Assembly (NCBI GenBank): GCA_021209875.1
Contig: JAGYVD010000006.1
Location: forward strand, 2,852,001-2,916,000
Direction: 5' to 3'
DNA: 64,000 nt
Source: Rosellinia necatrix
Taxonomy: Eukaryota; Ascomycota; Sordariomycetes; Xylariales; Xylariaceae
Each line of letters starts with the position of its first letter. The first letter of the stretch is position 1. Below the pieces are notes generated by a model. That model was not told the origin of the DNA and did no database searches. It was given only the letters and a program-made list of their open reading frames with translations. The position numbers were made by a program, and so were the translations under genes. This document shows, one piece after another, positions 1-11,738 of this stretch.

Positions 1-803
1 GCTTAGCAGTGCTGGGACAACTTGGAAGTCACCTGCTTCAACTCCCTTAAGTAGGTAGAGATGATAGGTATATAGGAAGTAACTAACTGGTTACCTACCT
101 ACGTACCCGGGTAGCTCTGAAGAAGTTGGTGTATTCGGCCGTTTGCCTAAGCAAGCCTATTATTGGGTGTATCGTGGTCTCGTGGTTTTCCTATCCTTAG
201 TCTCGTGTCTCGTTTCCACCGTATCAAAACTATGACGAGGTACCTAAGGTATCCATTGGTTATCTAGGGGTTTGATGAATGCCATAATGTAAGTAATAGC
301 GAACATCATTCAAGAACTTACTGTGGGAGAGATGTCCTTGTGGGTGCTGTAAATCTTTTTTAGAGCATGCACGATCGAACTGTAGGCTACAGTGCTCCCA
401 CTAACTACCTAATGCATAAGGAACCAAGTGGGGGCTGCCTAGGTGCCTACAGTAGTACCTAGGTAGGTAGGTACTTGACAGGTAAGTGCCCACCTAAGTA
501 ACTAAGTGAGGAGAGCCAACTACAACTTTGAACATCCTCACCTCTACGATCAAATCAATAACTACAAGTATTGCATCAACATCGAAACAACCATTGCACA
601 ACCCCTTTAGTTCCAGCCCACTGGAAAGCCTCATATAATCTCTTATTAGCGTACCACCCATAAAATACCTTGACTGCATCTTGTTGCAATCGCCTTCTAT
701 TCAATTCCCGTCAGTCAGCGACATCGGACTGCGAACAATACCGCCCACCCCCAGCCTAGAGCCAAAGAACAAGAAACCAGACGAGAACACGCCAGCCATC
801 CCC
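1..803. other. Intergenic region and 5' leader of the Rtf2 gene
   Basis: No gene is supported here. The first 130 nt and about 440-475 carry runs of the TAGGTA / TACCTA motif that recurs across intergenic DNA in this window. The last few hundred bases before 804 are likely promoter and leader for the Rtf2 gene. An open frame runs in from 681 but begins with TTG and has no recognisable extra domain, so the first ATG at 804 is preferred. Confidence 0.6.
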
Positions 804-1703
804 ATGGGTAACGATGGCGGCTCGATCCCGAAGCGGCGCGAGCTCGTCAAAGAAGCCGCCCGCCTCCCGACTGCCTCGGAGCTGAAAGCGACGGCCCTCG
901 AGTCCCTGACGCACGCCTGGTCGACATGTCCGATATCGTCCGAGCCGCTGGACCCCCATAACACCGTGTCGGACGCGCGGGGGTGCCTGTACAACTACGA
1001 GACGGTGCTGCGATGCCTGATCCCCGGCGCGGACGAGTCCCCCGAGGACGGGCAGTCGCAGGAGGCGGCCGAGTTCGCGCGCTCCGGCATCCGCTCCCTC
1101 AAGGACGTCGTCAAGCTGCGGTTCGCCGTGCGCAGGGACGAGAGGCGCGGCGAGATCCGCACCTGCCCGCTGAGCATGAAGGAGCTGGGCGCCGCCACGC
1201 GCGCGGTATACGTCGTGCCGTGCGGCCACGTGTTCGCCGAGGCCGTGATGAAGGAGCTTCTCGCGGCCGAGGAGGGCGAGCAGGCGACCGCGGCCGAGGG
1301 GAAGACGAGTCGGTGCCCCGAGTGCAGCGAGGCGTTCGTGATCCGTGACATAGTCCCCGTCCTCCCGGTAGATGAATCCGATATCGACAGATGCGCAGCG
1401 CGCGCAGAAGAGCTTCGGGCTTCGGGCCTAGCGCATAATTTAAAGAAGGATAAGAGCGCAAGTAGCAAGAAGAAAAAGCGCAAGGCGGCAGAAGAAGAAG
1501 AAGGAGGAGGAGGAGGCGGTAAATCTACCAATAATACAGCAAATAGCGACAGCCTAGCACAAAAAGAAAAGAGGCAAAAGAAGGATCGGGACGGTATCTC
1601 GAGCCGCATCAACAATTCGATGACAGCTACACTCACTGCTAAGGTCTTAGCGGAACAGGATCAACGGAATAGGCAAAGGAAGCTTGCAGGTACGGTACGG
1701 TGA
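804..1703 (+). CDS. rtf2: Rtf2 family replication termination factor, 299 aa
   Basis: The protein opens with MGNDGGSIPKRRELVKEAAR, the conserved start of Rtf2 proteins, which decides the ATG at 804 over the open frame extending back to 681. It contains a RING-like zinc fold: CPISS near residue 40, CPLSMKEL near 115, then PCGHVF and CPECSEAF near 135-175. The C-terminal third is low-complexity with a Lys-rich run, a Glu run and a Gly run, then a basic helix. Rtf2 is known from fission yeast as a nuclear factor that stabilises forks paused at replication termination sites, and the human relative is removed from stalled forks by the proteasome. The function here is inferred from the family. It is a single exon, convergent with the glucosidase II beta gene 257 nt away. 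A splice donor-like GGTACGG lies just before the stop, so a slightly different C-terminus is possible. Confidence 0.93.
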   Translation: MGNDGGSIPKRRELVKEAARLPTASELKATALESLTHAWSTCPISSEPLDPHNTVSDARGCLYNYETVLRCLIPGADESPEDGQSQEAAEFARSGIRSLKDVVKLRFAVRRDERRGEIRTCPLSMKELGAATRAVYVVPCGHVFAEAVMKELLAAEEGEQATAAEGKTSRCPECSEAFVIRDIVPVLPVDESDIDRCAARAEELRASGLAHNLKKDKSASSKKKKRKAAEEEEGGGGGGKSTNNTANSDSLAQKEKRQKKDRDGISSRINNSMTATLTAKVLAEQDQRNRQRKLAGTVR

Positions 1704-1960
1704 GAATCGAGAGCCTAGCCAAGAGGACGGCATTATGTTGCAAAGAAATGTATATCAGTTCACGAGGTTACGAAAGATAGGCCGAGCGTCATACAAATCG
1801 CGTATATTGAACAAACCACACGCCCTCTATTGTTTTATCTTCGCCAGTACCGCACCTCTGTACAATTGTAAAACGCATAAAAGCGTATAATATCGGTAAC
1901 CAGACAGCCGGGACTCCATCCTAAGCTCGCCCTATGCCCACTCATAAACCGCTGAGGTCA

Positions 1961-3985
1961 TCACAACTCGTCTTTCACATGGCCTGGCTGTTCGAGCGCC
2001 TCGCAAACGGCAGGTGTGCCGACCTCCATCTTGTACACACATTTCTCCTGCTCGCTAACACGCCACAGCTCCTCGGTCTCGGCACACGCAAGCCATACAT
2101 CGGTGCGTCGATTGGGGCCGTTCCAGCAGTGCTGCCCATTGGTGTACTCGAGCACGGTGCGCTTCCCGCGGCCGAGGCCTTTGCCATCATGGCGGTCTTC
2201 CTCGTCCGATTCCCGGAAGCTGAAACTCTCAAAGTTACCCATGTTGGTGCGCGATCCGCCCTTCTTGCTCTTCTGTGTCGTCTGGCCCATCCAGCATAGC
2301 TCGTACTCGTACTCGCCGGACTCAACCGAGATGCACTTGCCCTTCAGAACCCGGAAAATGTCGTCAGAGCCATAGTTCTTCTGTAGGTCGGCCCTCTCCT
2401 GATTCAGTGTAGTTTGCTTAGACTGCACGGTCCTGGTAGCAGCTTCATGGGCCTCCCGAGCTGCCTTGACAAGTTGTGACTCCCCTTCTTTTGACACAGT
2501 ATCGGCTATCATACCGTTCTCTATCAACCATACCCGAAGGCTGCTAATTTTTCCGTGGAGAAAGTCCCGGAGGGGCCCGGGGAGATAAGCCTCAAAACTG
2601 TACACTGCTTGGCGTTAGCAAGAGAAAAAAAAAAAAAGAGAAAATGCACCATTCATTGGTGAATTGGGAAAGGGGAAAGGGGAAAGGGACAGGGGCACAT
2701 ACGTATATCCGTGTCAGTGACTGCATCCTCTTTGAATTCATCCCAGTTAATGCCAGTGCTCTCACTGTCCTCCTTCATCATCTCTTCGAGATCAGACTCG
2801 CTGAGCGCTTCCTCAGCGTCATCTGTCTTCTTCGCAGCGTAGTCCTCCCAAGCCCTAACCGCTTTCTTGACACCCTCATCGTTGAAATTGGGGTTATACT
2901 CCTCCTTGAAGGCAGATAAAATGCCCTCGAGTTCTGTCACCTTGTCTTGAAGCTCTCGTCGTTCACTCACAACATCGGCCAAGGCCTCACGGAGCTCATT
3001 AACTCGGGTTTTAGCCAATCCTACCAACACACCAAGTTTGCCGGTGCCCTCATTCTTTACAACCCTGCCGCGCTCGGACCGCTGAGCTTCTTCAAACTTA
3101 ACCTTTAAGTCGGCCTCTTTCTGCTCCAAGTCTCTAATTTCGTCCTCGATCTTAGAAACTCGGGCCTCTACCTGTCGGCGAAGCTCCTTGGATTCTTTGA
3201 CCATGGTACGGCGCTTCTTGTTCGCGCGTTCGAAGTTGTCCTGGCGCTCTTTCTCGACGCGCCGCCACTCCTTACCAATCTCAGCACATTTGTTTGCGCA
3301 CTTCGCACCGTCAACCTTCCCATACTCCTCCGAACCGTCACAGCACAGGTCGTGGTCGCAGACGCCATCGTTGACGAACATAAAAGGCAGGTAAGCGCCG
3401 ATGTGGCCCTTGTTGGCACACCAAAAGCCAGGCAGCGAATTCGTCGTGTTGGTGGTGCCAGATAGAGAGGCGGGAAGGGGTTGTGCAGGCGACAAACTGT
3501 CGAGGAGGGCACAAGCGGCGGTGCCAGGCTCATCCGAGCCATCGGGACAATCGCAGGTGTTGTCGTTGACCCGCGAGGCCTTGATGACGACGGAAGGATG
3601 GGCTATGCAGGCGAAGGTGTCTTTGAATTCGTAGAATTTGGCAACTGCGGAGGCGCGCGTGGTTATTATACGTGGTCATGCACTGCGTACGTGGATTTAA
3701 CCCGTGTGTAGGAGCTCGGGGTGGGCTGTTCACACGATTCTATGCTACCAACGCATGGTGACTGACTGGGCATGGGAAATTGGGCATGGGAACCGAGGTT
3801 GGGGGCACAAGCGACAACGACAACGACGACGATAACGACGACGACAACGACGACGACAACGACGACGACGACAACAATAACGACTACTTACATTCAGGAC
3901 CAACACCTCTCGGGAGTGAAGCGGCTTTGGCAATCCCGTTGTGGGCGATGATGCCCATTAGCACCAAGGCCTGAGATTGCCGCAT
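1961..3985 (-). CDS. gtb1: Glucosidase II beta subunit (PRKCSH-like), three exons, 559 aa
   Basis: Exons on the minus strand are 3985-3892, 3644-2703 and 2604-1961; all junctions are GT-AG and keep frame. The non-catalytic subunit holds glucosidase II in the ER and its lectin domain helps recognise trimmed N-glycans. Visible parts are a signal peptide (about residues 1-20), two LDL-receptor-A-like calcium motifs (CDCPDGSDE and CDHDLCCDGSEE), a long charged coiled coil, an acidic stretch, and a C-terminal MRH lectin domain. The MRH domain carries the cysteines and the CWMGQT, NRRTDV and EQEKCVY segments expected to supply the Q, R, E and Y ligands of mannose. The protein ends VKDEL, an ER-retrieval signal. 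Length fits the family. Intron 1 (3645-3891) contains a GAC/GAT microsatellite. The gene lies downstream of the VWA-Vint gene in the same direction, 704 nt apart. Confidence 0.95.
3811..3886. repeat. GAC-rich trinucleotide microsatellite in intron 1 of glucosidase II beta
   Basis: A run of GACAAC/GACGAC/GATAAC units on the plus strand (GTC/GTT on the coding strand). It lies immediately inside the donor side of intron 1, so length changes would not alter the protein. Confidence 0.9.
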
Positions 3986-4689
3986 GATGGTTTGCTGGGG
4001 ATTCAGGGCGGAGATATCGTAGGTGAAAAGGACATTTCAGCAGGAGTCAATTGATCCAGATCCAAGTTCAATGTCAACTGGACAGCGAAGCCATCTACCA
4101 GGTACCTTGCCTTAGGTGCATACAAAGGTCTACTAGGTAGGTTAGTGGCTTGGATGGGGGTGGCGGGGGGGCGGCCGACCCCCCTGCTCAACGGGCAGCG
4201 GCTCAAGGCCGGCCTAGCAGAGCTTCAGCCACCAGCTATCCCTACCTAGTTTTACTATTTGAGCCCCACTCCTGGCTAAATTGTACAGCCACGCCGCGAA
4301 GACCACTCGTGGCAGGTAACTACCTAAACTACCTCGCCCCTAATTATGCCGAAGCTCTCATTTTCGTATGTGCCACCTTGTATCATGGCACGCGATCAGC
4401 AACAGCGTGCAGGACACCTCGGCTCTCAGTAGTTAGTAGCGAAGGGTAAAGAGGATCGGGGGCAGCCGTCAATCTATGACGGACAGTTTTCCAAGAACAA
4501 AGCCTCTATCAAGCTTAAAACAGAGTTAATCTTGGAGAGTATCGATGCACTGCACTACACCACCACTTCAGGATATCCATCAGGATATCCATCAGGTATT
4601 AGTTGGCTAACATGATCTAAGCATTGTATAGAAATAGGCATTTTCAATGCATCTCTCTCTGTGAGACAAATCTTGTGTACATGGAAGTT
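3986..4689. other. Intergenic region between two minus-strand genes
   Basis: This holds the promoter of the glucosidase II beta gene and the 3' flank of the VWA-Vint gene. There is a short G-rich tract near 4155-4180 and a direct repeat of CAGGATATCCAT near 4568-4595. No gene was recognised. Confidence 0.6.
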
Positions 4690-7161
4690 TTAAACTTGTA
4701 TCTCGGGGAGCGTGCCATCTAGCCTCACAAGATCCCTTCCCTCTACCACGCACATGGAGGCAGAGGGCAAACGTTCGAATCCGCACGCTTTCCCGCTATC
4801 TGCCTCCCTCCTCACCCCGGCACTCCAATGCACACCGCTTTCTCCCGGCCCCAGCGTTATCAGCTCCTCGGCGACGGCGTTATAGTCGCCCAAGAAACGA
4901 TGCGCCCGGATATCGCCGCCGCAGAGGATGCCATGTCCGAGAGTGACGGCCCACACGCCGCCGACCCGTATGGCATGCGCGTCGGCGTCCCTATCGCATT
5001 CGAGCAGCACGGAGCAAATGGTTCCCGAATATTCTATCGTCTGTTCAGCGACGTCCGTGGGGAACGCCCACGCGCCCCGGCCGCCCTCGGATTGCCCTAG
5101 TTTGACGGGGTGCCAGGGCGTCACGACAAGGTTCCCGACACGGCACATCAGAGCGCCGTGTGCCTCGGTCTTCACCACGGCGCGCACACGGCGAGGCCCC
5201 ATGGGCGTCTGCACGGCCATGTCTTCCTGGAGTGTGCCGGCCGGTACCTCGTCGCCCGTTACGAGCAGGACGGGACTCGAAGCGGCAAAGCACGGCCCCC
5301 TCCGTGAGTTGTACCTTGCCATAGAGACGGGTGCAGTGGACTGACCTCCATTCTGTCTTGCAGACGGTGTGGGGGGTGGAATGCTGTCAAAGGCTTCGCT
5401 CAGGGCGTCGCGGTAGCGGGCAAACAAGGGGTTATTGTTGTACATTAGAGGACCCGTGTCTTTGAACGAGTTACAGCTAGGCATCATTTGTCAGTGCCTA
5501 GAGATGGAGCTTCAGCGCGCGAGTGTCAACCTACAGTTGCTTGGCGTGTGCATTCCAGAGGCTGAAAAAGTAACAGCGACCCCACCGGTCAAAGTAACTC
5601 CGCTTAGACAGAGCTTCATTAATCTGGCCATTGAGGTCTGCCATCAGGGATCTGTTATGCTCATCCTTGAAGTCCTTGGCTGGAATGTTATTCATGACAT
5701 GTTGAAGGCTATTGTTAAAGACCTCAAAATCGTTGTGTGTTTTCTCTGTATACCCGAAACCAGAAACTGATAAACCGGATGAAAGAAGCTGGCAGATCAT
5801 CGAACGACTCTGGTGATATGCCATCACGGCATCGGGAAGAGGCGGCATGCTAAGTATGTCCTGGTGGGTAAAAGCGGCGTACCGTGGGGACAACATCCGC
5901 GAATAGGTGAGCGTTGCACTCATAATGCTGTTCTCTCCTAGCAACTCGAATGTCGTCTGGTGACCTGTTTGGTCGACGACCTCCAGGTAGATATCTCGGG
6001 ACTGTCCGTATTGTAAATTCCCAAGCTGGACCGTTATTGTCCCACTCCCTGTCTCTTCTTGTGGGTGATCAATAGACTTCCCTGTTGTCGACTTCAAAAG
6101 CACACCGTCGGGGGCCGATATTTTGAGAACACACTCTGTCGCGTAGGTAGATTGTAGCTGCGCTACAGCATGGACGAATACAGTTCCCTGTAGCGGATGT
6201 TAATAGCAAGGACACTAATACCGAAGGAACATCGCCTACAATCATGCCCGCGTCAGGAATAAATGCATAGTTTCCGTTACCGACCTCCACGATAGACTTG
6301 AGCAAGCCCGCGCGGATGTTATATCCGAAACCAAATGTATTGATAATCGCCGGTAGAGGAGCTAGAGAACGCAGCTTCTTAACGTAGCCTTGAGCAGGGT
6401 CCCTTCGGCATCGTATAAGTGTTGTAGTCCCACACAGGTCGGATCAAGACTCACCCGATATTTGGTTGTCCGTCAGTTAAGACCATCAACGCCGGCACGC
6501 GACCATCTGCCTCCCCAGACCGAAACAGTTCGATGCCATTGCGTATGCCATCCCATAGATTAGTCGAACTCACCGTCCTCATGTTGCCAATGTTGGCGTC
6601 CGCCAATTTTTTGTGAGCTGGTGTCATCGAAGTAAGCTTTTGCACGACCTGTGCAAAAAATAACATCAGCCTGACCCGTGAGTACAGCCATTCTTCAGTG
6701 GGCTCTATACCGTTGCATGGGCACTAAATGTTACGATCCCCAATCTATCATTTTCGTTCAGGGTTGATAATATGGTTCGGGCGGCGTGCTTAGTAAGATC
6801 CAAAACTTCGATTTCCATAATTAGCAATATTTCCTATGTAATAAAAAAAAAAAAAAATACCCCGAGGTAGAGAGACGAAATGAAGTTTTCGTCACGTACC
6901 CGTGAGGCCGAAATTCTCTTTGGTGGCGTTTCCTTGATCATCGTGCACCGCGGCCGGAGCTTGGTCATCCATACTGGCCGAGACATCGATAACCAAGACG
7001 ATGTCGCATGGGACATGGGATGTGGCGAAGTCTAACGGCTCGGTAGGCGGCTGGACCGTCACCAGGATACCGCTCTCACTCTTAGAGGGGTGAATAGTCA
7101 CGAACGCATCGTGATCGGGTGGGCTGGACGTGCGAATTGGGAACGACCCGTTGGTCTTCAT
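4690..7161 (-). CDS. VWA-Vwaint-Vint (hedgehog/intein-type) protein, six exons, 717 aa
   Basis: Exons (minus) are 7161-6900, 6805-6711, 6648-6455, 6402-6240, 6187-5535 and 5476-4690; phases are consistent throughout. The N-terminal part is a von Willebrand factor A domain with a complete MIDAS: DVSAS near residue 57, the Thr of TNLWDG, and LTDGQPN. The middle region matches the fungal Vwaint linker (NTFGFGYNIRAG, then a beta-rich part). The C-terminal 200 residues look like a Vint domain, a Hint-superfamily module: a Cys at about 517 in GPCFAAS starts the block and TPWHPV (T574, H577) supplies the TxxH motif. Hint domains in hedgehog and inteins carry out N-S acyl shift and self-cleavage; whether this copy does so is inference. 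No signal peptide is visible. The ATG at 7161 is the first after an in-frame stop. The acceptor of exon 4 is an unusual AAG. Confidence 0.88.
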
Positions 7162-10100
7162 TTTGAGCTTCAACAATTAGATGTTTCGTGGGGATAGGTC
7201 GAAACAAAAAAAAAATAGGATTCTGAATGTTTAGCCGTTAGGTGCGCGGTCTCACCCCCTTTGTCAATGTGAGGAGAGCGCAGCCTTAGAACAAACAGCG
7301 TTGGTTTTAGAGCAGAAGGGCTGGTTATAAAGGCTCACTCGAATGGCTTGAGATACGACGTGGTGAGGTCTTGACATATATGCTTCCTGGCAAATTCCAG
7401 ACCCATCGTGAGGCAGACTGCCGCCGGTTCATTTCGCAAATATCGGATGACGAGCGACTAGACGACGACTCAGGAGGTGGCTCAGGTATAGCATTGTCTA
7501 TCCCTCATTGAGCAGCAGCTGTACACTCTCATACGCTATCTAGATCGCTGGGCATTGTTATGGTGCCACCTAAATACTAAGACCAACAGATTGGCCAGGT
7601 ATCCCATGGTTCAAGAATTACTAAGGAGCCTGCCTAGTAAGGGACATAGTTGAGGGATACGATATACACTAAAGACAAGTTACCCCACGGAGGACAAGGC
7701 AAATGATGCCAGTGCATTGACGGGCGGCCCAAAGTAGGACTTGACTTCTCCGGGTTGGATGGGTTGGATGGGGACGTGCAAGAATATGCAGTACATACTC
7801 AAGTAGTAATGAGGATCGTGAAGAGCAATGCGATGGGCTTGGCTCAAACAACGGTAACTAATCCTATTGTAGCTAGGCTCTAGGAGACTCCGGTGATAGT
7901 TAGTATGTCTACATACGTAAAGCTTTCGAGATTACGAACAATCATACTACTATGGATACCTACTACCCGTAAAACTGCCCGTTCTACAGTAATTACAGCT
8001 ACTTGTCACAATTGGTGTCCTTTGTAGAGAGCCTCCTTGGTAGTTGGGATCTCAGATTGGCTCCAAGCAACTACACTAACTAGCGAATGGGAAGCTAGCG
8101 GTCATGTGACTGGACTGAGATGGTCTCGGTATCTCTTCGGCTAAGGTGCTCAAGCTATCTCTTCAGCCCCCTTAGCCCACTTGCCTAGGCACGGGTCTGC
8201 TGCCGTAACTAGTGTACAGGTAAAGTGGCTATGGCATCCATCCGGTTAGGTCAACGACTCAGCCATCCGTGACAAGCAGGTAGGTACCTATATGGAAGTG
8301 GAAGTAGATATCTATATGGGTACATAGAACTGGGCTCCTCTTGCTACAATGCGGACTGCAGATCATATAGGTAGGTTTACTCATAAAAGTATTGCGACTT
8401 TTGGTGGCGATTTTGAGATCTATTCGCAATTCAACGAGCCAACTAAGTAAGTAGTTATAGGCTGTAGGTACTTGCACCATCACGGTGATCGAGTGGGGAT
8501 GCGGAAGGTAGCACCGATTATGGAGCAATATCCGCGCTTATTATTGGTTACCTTTGTTACGGGACTACATAAGCCACCATGGAACATGCCCCACATTGGT
8601 GCTGGGCTGGTGCAGATGTGGATAATCTAGATTCTCAATCTAGATTCCGATAACATACTTAGGTAACCAAACCAGGTGTGTGTAGGTAGTACGGCGAAGG
8701 CACATGGGAAGCTGCCGCCACGACCACCCATCTGTTGCGAAGAGAAGGGGCGTCAGGATGTTGAAACATAAACATAACAACCAGTAACAACAGCCATTTG
8801 CGCTAACTGGCAACAAGCTATTCATCCATCATGTCTTAATCCATTCATTGAACCCCTTTCTTTCTATTTTTCTTTGTCTCCTCCCCCCCCTTCCGAAAAC
8901 CGTTGACACCTTTGTACTACTGCCTGCCGTCGAGGAATTTAGTTGCCACTCTAGATAAGTATCTAGAGAAAGCTAACAAGGACTGGAGCGAGTCAGCCTA
9001 CACAGTCACCCAGCTTTCAGCTCTTTCTAGTCGTGACACGAATAGGCTAGGATAGTACGCCGGCTCCCACATTATGTCTCAGGTCCCTAGCCTAGGGAGC
9101 AAGTACTCTCAAGGCTCACACACAACGTAGCCAACTTCCTCCATCACGATACGTTAGCCTTCCAGTTTTATACATTTATTTCTTTTCAACCTTGGGCTGG
9201 TGATTAGTTTCGGCGTGACTGAGCATGTACATAAATACAACGAGATAGATTAGGCGAATTCCGATTCGTGTCGGGTTAAGTCGGAAACCCCCTCTCATGT
9301 GGTTGCTTGGCTCACTAATGTTCTAACTACTTTTTCTCACATATACCCATGTACAATGGGACGGAGCACAACAGTACTGGAAACCACCAAATTATTGCGC
9401 GAAAAGAAGGAGGATGACCCTTTTCAGTTCATCGAAATACTTTTCCACAATTTCGATATCGCCGCGGTTTGTGCAGGAAAGCCGTGACAGTCGATAGTAG
9501 ATAGAGGATGATTGCTTTGAGGTCAGGTATTCTACCGGGACATGATCTAAACTGCGCGGTACTACCTATCTATTATATCCCGTGGTTTAAGATAATTAGT
9601 AGTCTTACTGTCTTCTTACATTTTCCCCGGGAAGCGTCGTTGGTTACCGAATTGGGAGGCCCTACAATAGTATAGTTACATCTAACCCACAATGATTAAT
9701 ATCTCTCGAAATAATTGTTGACGAGTTCATCCTCGGAAGCGAAGGCAATGCAAATTCTATCCAAGGCGTCCGCACTACAGGATGTATAGGCCCACTCACT
9801 GTAAATATCAACGAGAGAGAGCATCGAATGATGCTCATGAAGTGATGGGTGTGCTAAAGCAAGGTGGTATCCTCGTTTAAATCACTCAACCACCTCCGAA
9901 GAGCCCCCACGAATGAAACGTATTCTCATCGACCCCGGACAAACGCATGTGTAATCCCGAGCGCGGGGGAACAAGTGCAAACACATCGGTCTAGTGTAGG
10001 TAGTGTCATCGCACGATCAACGAACCATGCAGTTTAATCGCACGGATCCGTATCATCTTGCTTGGTCGTGACCGGCTTGCGCACCAACCCGCCGTATTCG

Positions 10101-10733
10101 AATGCCGATGAATGTCTTCTTGGCAACTGGTGCTTTTGTACTTCGTATGTAATGCGTCCGAGCCAAACTACCACCTTAGCACTGGTCACGACAGGGGAAC
10201 AGGTTTACTTGAAACAGAAGATAATCGCAAGCTAAATTGAAGGGTATCTATGTGCTGTGCGTCGCAAAATCGCTTGTTCTCGTACATCGTTACACCCGTC
10301 CGTCACATGGTACCCCCAATTTCGACGGGCAGTATTCCAATCCAAAACGCCACATCCCAGAGACGTCGGCAGGCAGGCGGGTAGGCAGTTTTTCTGCGTT
10401 GACTTCCCGGCCTAGTCGGATAAGATGTCTCGTACGCGCGTGGTGAAACTCATTTTAAGAGGCTTCACACGGTCGTGCTCTACGAAACGGTCGGCGTGTC
10501 AAGCCTAACAAAAACAAAAAGAAAAAGGATGTAGACCTCGCGGCCACTCAACCTCGCATGGCCTCTGCACAGCGCTCCGGCGATGTATTCCTCCCTACTA
10601 TTTGTGGCGCCTCAAATCTTTGAATCCGGTTAGCGAACTGGGCTGGGTTTATGGAGGCCAGTGTGATGGGCACTAACATGAAAGGATTGGCTGGACTCGG
10701 TTCATCTATTCGAGGCGCCGATGCAAGGCTTAT
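7162..10733. other. Gene-poor region
   Basis: About 3.6 kb with no supported gene. All open frames are under 90 codons and none resembles a known family. The first few hundred bases are probably the promoter of the VWA-Vint gene. A short ATG in an excellent context (8577) opens only 24 codons. The sequence looks neutral and mid-GC with scattered TAGGTA motifs. Confidence 0.55.
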
Positions 10734-10829
10734 TTAAGAGCACTTGGTGCACTCCTTATGCTTGCACCACGAACAGTTTGTGTTGATGACGAATACACCA
10801 CCGCACTGGCAACAATGTGAAGGATACAT
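10734..10829 (-). CDS. Cysteine-rich zinc-ribbon-like microprotein, 31 aa
   Basis: This short frame begins ATG at 10829 and encodes 31 residues with seven cysteines. Their layout is HCCQCGG, an 8-residue spacer, then CSWCKHKECTKCS, that is C-x2-C-G followed by C-x2-C-x-H-x2-C-x2-C. The pattern resembles small fungal hypothetical proteins carrying a CCxCG...CxxCxHxxCxxC motif, and suggests binding of one or two zinc ions. Support for a real gene comes from context: a TATATAAGG box on the same strand at 11024-11016, followed by a pyrimidine-rich then A/C-rich leader that reads like a normal fungal 5' UTR up to the ATG, with no close competing gene. The function is unknown. It could be longer if a downstream intron is spliced, but none is obvious. 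Confidence 0.6.
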   Translation of the reverse strand: MYPSHCCQCGGVFVINTNCSWCKHKECTKCS

Positions 10830-11015
10830 GATTGATGGTTGTTGGGTGTAGTTGAGTGAAGTTGGTCGAGATGTTTTTTTTTGTGTCTTTTGACGATTTG
10901 TATCGATTCTTCGTGAAAAATATGGGTGATCTTCTCGGATGACTGGGCTGCTGAGCGTGTGTCTGGATGGGAGGAGAGAGATTGATCACCGGGATTCTAC
11001 AACGACCTATCGTCA

Positions 11016-11024
11016 CCTTATATA
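11016..11024 (-). promoter_or_regulatory. TATA box of the microprotein gene
   Basis: The minus strand reads TATATAAGG here, about 190 nt upstream of the microprotein ATG. That leaves a leader of roughly 160 nt that is C/T-rich and then C/A-rich. A strong TATA box in fungi often marks an inducible gene; that last step is inference. Confidence 0.5.
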
Positions 11025-11703
11025 CCTCGACGGGCTACCGGAGGTGCACCTTTGTGTGTGTTCACATACAGGCCCCCCCACACGCGGTAGGAGTAGGAGT
11101 CAGCTCATCCTCGAATGTCAACTCCCGCGCCACCCCAAGAGGCTACCGCTGGGAATATCAGAGCGTGACGGTTGGCTGGCGTTGGTTCGGGCATCCCCCA
11201 GCGCAGGCTATGACGGAGGAAGGGTAGGCTGTATACGACCATGCATGCACCTAGGGCCGCATGCCGTACGTCAATCCATGATGGGGAGCAGGCTAGCGGC
11301 GGGCTAGCGAGGCGCTTACCGGTGCCAGAGACACCCAATTCTGGAAATCCTGCACGATAAAAGGCAGGCAGCCAGGGAACGACCCCGCAGTCGCCACCCT
11401 CGGTGAACTGGTAGGCTGCTGCCACAACGCCGATTCGCGAATCACACGAATCAGAATGGTGGGAGGTGACTCTGGGGGCGGTGCCCGGTGGCCTTGGCAA
11501 AGGCTTGAGTGCCTTGTAATCCCTCACTGGCGTGTTTCTAGAGATCTCTCCCTGTGATCCTACTGGCGCTTTGGCTTTTCTGTTATATGATGGATAAACA
11601 TAATGAAAAATGTTATCAGGGGGATATTCCAACTTCGCCCCACGCCGCAACCTTTTGATGGGAGCACAGCAGCAAGGGTCTCGGAGCTTAAGGTCGTTTT
11701 TTA

Positions 11704-11738
11704 TTCTTTCTTTCTTTCTTTCTTTCTTTTTCTTTCCA
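11704..11738. repeat. CTTT microsatellite
   Basis: A run of about seven TTTC/CTTT units on the plus strand followed by a similar imperfect run. It lies in the gene-poor region and forms the Lys/Glu-rich start of a chance minus-strand open frame. Confidence 0.9.

Noticed and set aside
681..803. N-terminal extension of Rtf2 from a TTG codon
   Set aside because: Fungal genes start at ATG and the conserved MGNDGG start lies at 804; the extension is Pro/Ser-rich and unconserved in appearance.
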